Below are positions 62,465-64,000 of a stretch of DNA of 64,000 nucleotides, piece by piece. The stretch is from positions 104,995,689-105,059,688 of the forward strand of contig OY804578.1 of assembly GCA_963680875.1 (NCBI GenBank), given 5' to 3'. Each line of letters opens with the position of its first letter. Within the stretch, counting starts at the first letter, position 1. The translations under genes were made by a program, and so were the position numbers. The notes under the pieces were generated by a model. It saw only the letters and a program-made list of their open reading frames with translations, was not told the DNA's origin and did no database searches. Origin of the DNA: Bathymodiolus brooksi. Its lineage: Eukaryota > Mollusca > Bivalvia > Mytilida > Modiolidae.

Positions 62465-62839
62465 TTAATGGATTTTGTTTGTACCAGTTTTGTTTTCTGA
62501 GCTAATCTTATGAAAGACTTTGGCTTTATATTTGGATTTAAGTGGTTTGTCTACATCCTGTGCCACTGAGGCACTTTTTACTGGACTTTTGAGAGGTGAA
62601 ATAATGTCAATTGTTGGAAATGCATCATCTATATTTGATAAAATTGGGTTTTCTATTGTCACTTTTTCACTTTTATCATTTTCCACTGTAAGCACATCTA
62701 TCAAATCTTCCGCAAAAGTATTTTTATTTTCATTTTGTTCAGAGTTTTTACCTTCCTTTTCATTTTCACTGTCTATTACCTCTCCTTCTTCCCTCTCTTC
62801 TGTAAGTTCTATATGTTCATTTTGACAAACGGCCGTCAA
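62465..62839 (-). pseudogene. LINE ORF1, acidic C-terminal tail
   Basis: Encodes an acidic, Glu/Asn-rich tail (ELTEEREEGEVIDSENEKEG) and ends KIH-stop at 62465. It starts without a natural Met context, right after the break in ORF1. Such low-complexity tails are common in Tx1-type ORF1 proteins. Confidence 0.55.
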
Positions 62840-62863
62840 AAGGTGGGAAACCTGTCGCGGATC

Positions 62864-63409
62864 CTAAGTCCTCATCAGTATTGTCCGGTCGCACCTCAGA
62901 AGGTCTAGGGCGAAAATCCTCCTAGGGATATGTGTATGTAGCGCTTTAACTCGTATTACTCGAACCCCTGATTGGATCGTAGGGAATGACCTGAAAGTTG
63001 GCGAATGAAGTTCAATGATTATCGTTGCGTATTTCTGGAACTTTTGTATGACGCTATCAGGTTTTATTTCAAAGGGTAAGTTGTATAACGTAATGTCAAT
63101 ATAATTTTTCCTACTCTCCCAAGTAAGTCGATGCGCATTTCTCATGAGATAAATGATCCCTCTAATTTCAAACCTGGAGAAGTCGTTCAGTAATACTTCT
63201 TTACATTCTCTATCTTTACAAATCACAAAGAAACGATCGTTTAATTTTTGAAAGCATTTAACAAACTCTGCGATATTAACTTTTGTCTGAAACCAACTAA
63301 GCATGTCGGTTGTACTGATTTTATTTATATCGTCCTGAGGAGTGTTCACCGGTATTAAAGGTTCAATATATAGGGTCAGGTATCTGGGCAAAGTCTTCTC
63401 GACATTCAA
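62864..63409 (-). CDS. LINE ORF1 protein, N-terminal and RRM-like part
   Basis: 181 codons from ATG at 63409: LPRYLTLYIEPLIP, then two beta-alpha units resembling an RNA-recognition fold (NDRFFVICKDRECKEVLLND; YIDITLYNLPFEIKPDSVIQ), then GVRVIRVKALHTHIPRRIFA. This is the pattern of Tx1/L1-type ORF1 RNA chaperones, where a zinc knuckle usually follows. Here the frame closes at 62864 just where a CCHC motif would be expected, and coding resumes in another frame at 62839. So ORF1 is probably split by a frameshift. Confidence 0.65.
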   Translation of the reverse strand: MNVEKTLPRYLTLYIEPLIPVNTPQDDINKISTTDMLSWFQTKVNIAEFVKCFQKLNDRFFVICKDRECKEVLLNDFSRFEIRGIIYLMRNAHRLTWESRKNYIDITLYNLPFEIKPDSVIQKFQKYATIIIELHSPTFRSFPTIQSGVRVIRVKALHTHIPRRIFALDLLRCDRTILMRT

Positions 63410-63480
63410 ATTAATGTCCTCTCCAAAAATAAATTCATCCTAACCCAAATTGTCAGATTGTACTCCTGCCATATTTACAA

Positions 63481-64000
63481 ATTGTTTATATGGGGGTCTC
63501 AGAATGGAAATGATTAAATATAAATGCAAACGTATATATATACAAACACAAAAAGACACACACGTAAATAAATACAATGAAGATGGCAAACAATAAAAGT
63601 TAGTCTCCCGTAGGGAGGGGGTGATATATGGTAAAGCTATATTTTGATTGTTAGTTTGTGGATTGCCTTTACCATTTGTTTTTCATCTTGAAACTTTCAA
63701 TCTTCTTGCGCTATACTCACTGACACTGAAATTTTTCACATGTTGAGTTGTTTTCAGCGATGTATACTGTTCGACGAATGATTTGATTATGTAACCTTTG
63801 TAACATTGGCTTAGAGAATAAAAGTTATTATTCCACTCTATAATATTTATTCTACTTATATAGAAATTCGATTGGTCAAAACAATCCCACGTGACATGTA
63901 TCAAAACATCGTATTTCCCTCTCAACAATATCGTATTTCCCTCTCAACAATATCGTATTTCTCTTATTCGAAATTCTCAAGATTTAACGCTTTGGCCATA
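63481..64000. other. non-coding end of window
   Basis: No gene. A 22-base unit (ATCGTATTTCCCTCTCAACA plus AT) repeats about 2.5 times at 63908-63965. Confidence 0.5.

Larger units (their letters stand above)
59390..63480 (-). mobile_element. Tx1/L1-like LINE with ORF1 and ORF2
   Basis: Minus strand, 5' to 3': ORF1 (63409-62465), ORF2 endonuclease (about 62345-61186), RT (61189-60140) and a C-terminal part reading on to about 59430. Domain order and the RT style resemble the Tx1/L1 group. A poly-T-like tract at 62440-62460 lies between the ORFs. At least four frame breaks are present. It is the longest LINE in the window; no clear 5' UTR is recognised beyond 63420. Confidence 0.83.

Overview
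The window looks like nuclear DNA of a marine invertebrate, most probably a bivalve mollusc. It is AT-rich and has spliced genes with GT..AG introns. Almost all long open frames belong to eukaryotic retroelements, and tRNA-headed SINEs and several dispersed repeats are of types I associate with mollusc genomes. The species cannot be fixed from sequence alone. There is no rRNA gene, no canonical tRNA gene and no CRISPR array.

Layout. 1-1.8 kb: dispersed repeats and a foldback. 1.8-7.3 kb: three minus-strand LINE copies of one family, the third carrying a nested insertion with a 9-bp target duplication. 7.5-9.6 kb: a 120-bp tandem repeat and a 1.43-kb DNA element with ~215-bp inverted termini and TA target duplication. 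12-12.5 kb: a repeat split by a 279-bp MITE. 14.5-21.3 kb: host-gene material on the minus strand (a cysteine-rich ORF; three phase-compatible exons) among SINEs and satellites. 21.4-23.1 kb: a ~380-400-bp tandem repeat. 23.2-29.3 kb: a DIRS/Ngaro-type retrotransposon with SGNH hydrolase, gag-like protein, RT, RNase H and a truncated tyrosine recombinase, all decayed. 30-36 kb: repeats and a Penelope-like RT fragment with a mutated catalytic site. 36.8-43.1 kb: two inverted copies of a second LINE family around a Penelope-like element with GIY-YIG endonuclease; its terminal repeats carry hammerhead-ribozyme motifs. 44.4-45.4 kb: a secreted-protein-like ORF running into a 27-bp minisatellite that is open in all six frames. 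45.4-50.7 kb: SINEs and foldbacks. 51.05-54.16 kb: a two-exon gene for an orphan seven-transmembrane receptor, the best host gene here. 55-59.4 kb: minisatellite, full SINE, and a second Penelope-like element between direct repeats. 59.4-63.5 kb: a Tx1/L1-like LINE with ORF1 and ORF2.

The mobile elements do not work together as a pathway; they are layered insertions. LINEs supply 3'-end-primed copying, presumably also for SINEs. The Penelope element couples RT to GIY-YIG cleavage and probably ribozyme processing of its transcript. The DIRS-type element would have integrated through a tyrosine recombinase it has now lost. Host coding sequence is limited to the 7TM gene, the signal-peptide repeat ORF, and the 14.5-21.3 kb exons.
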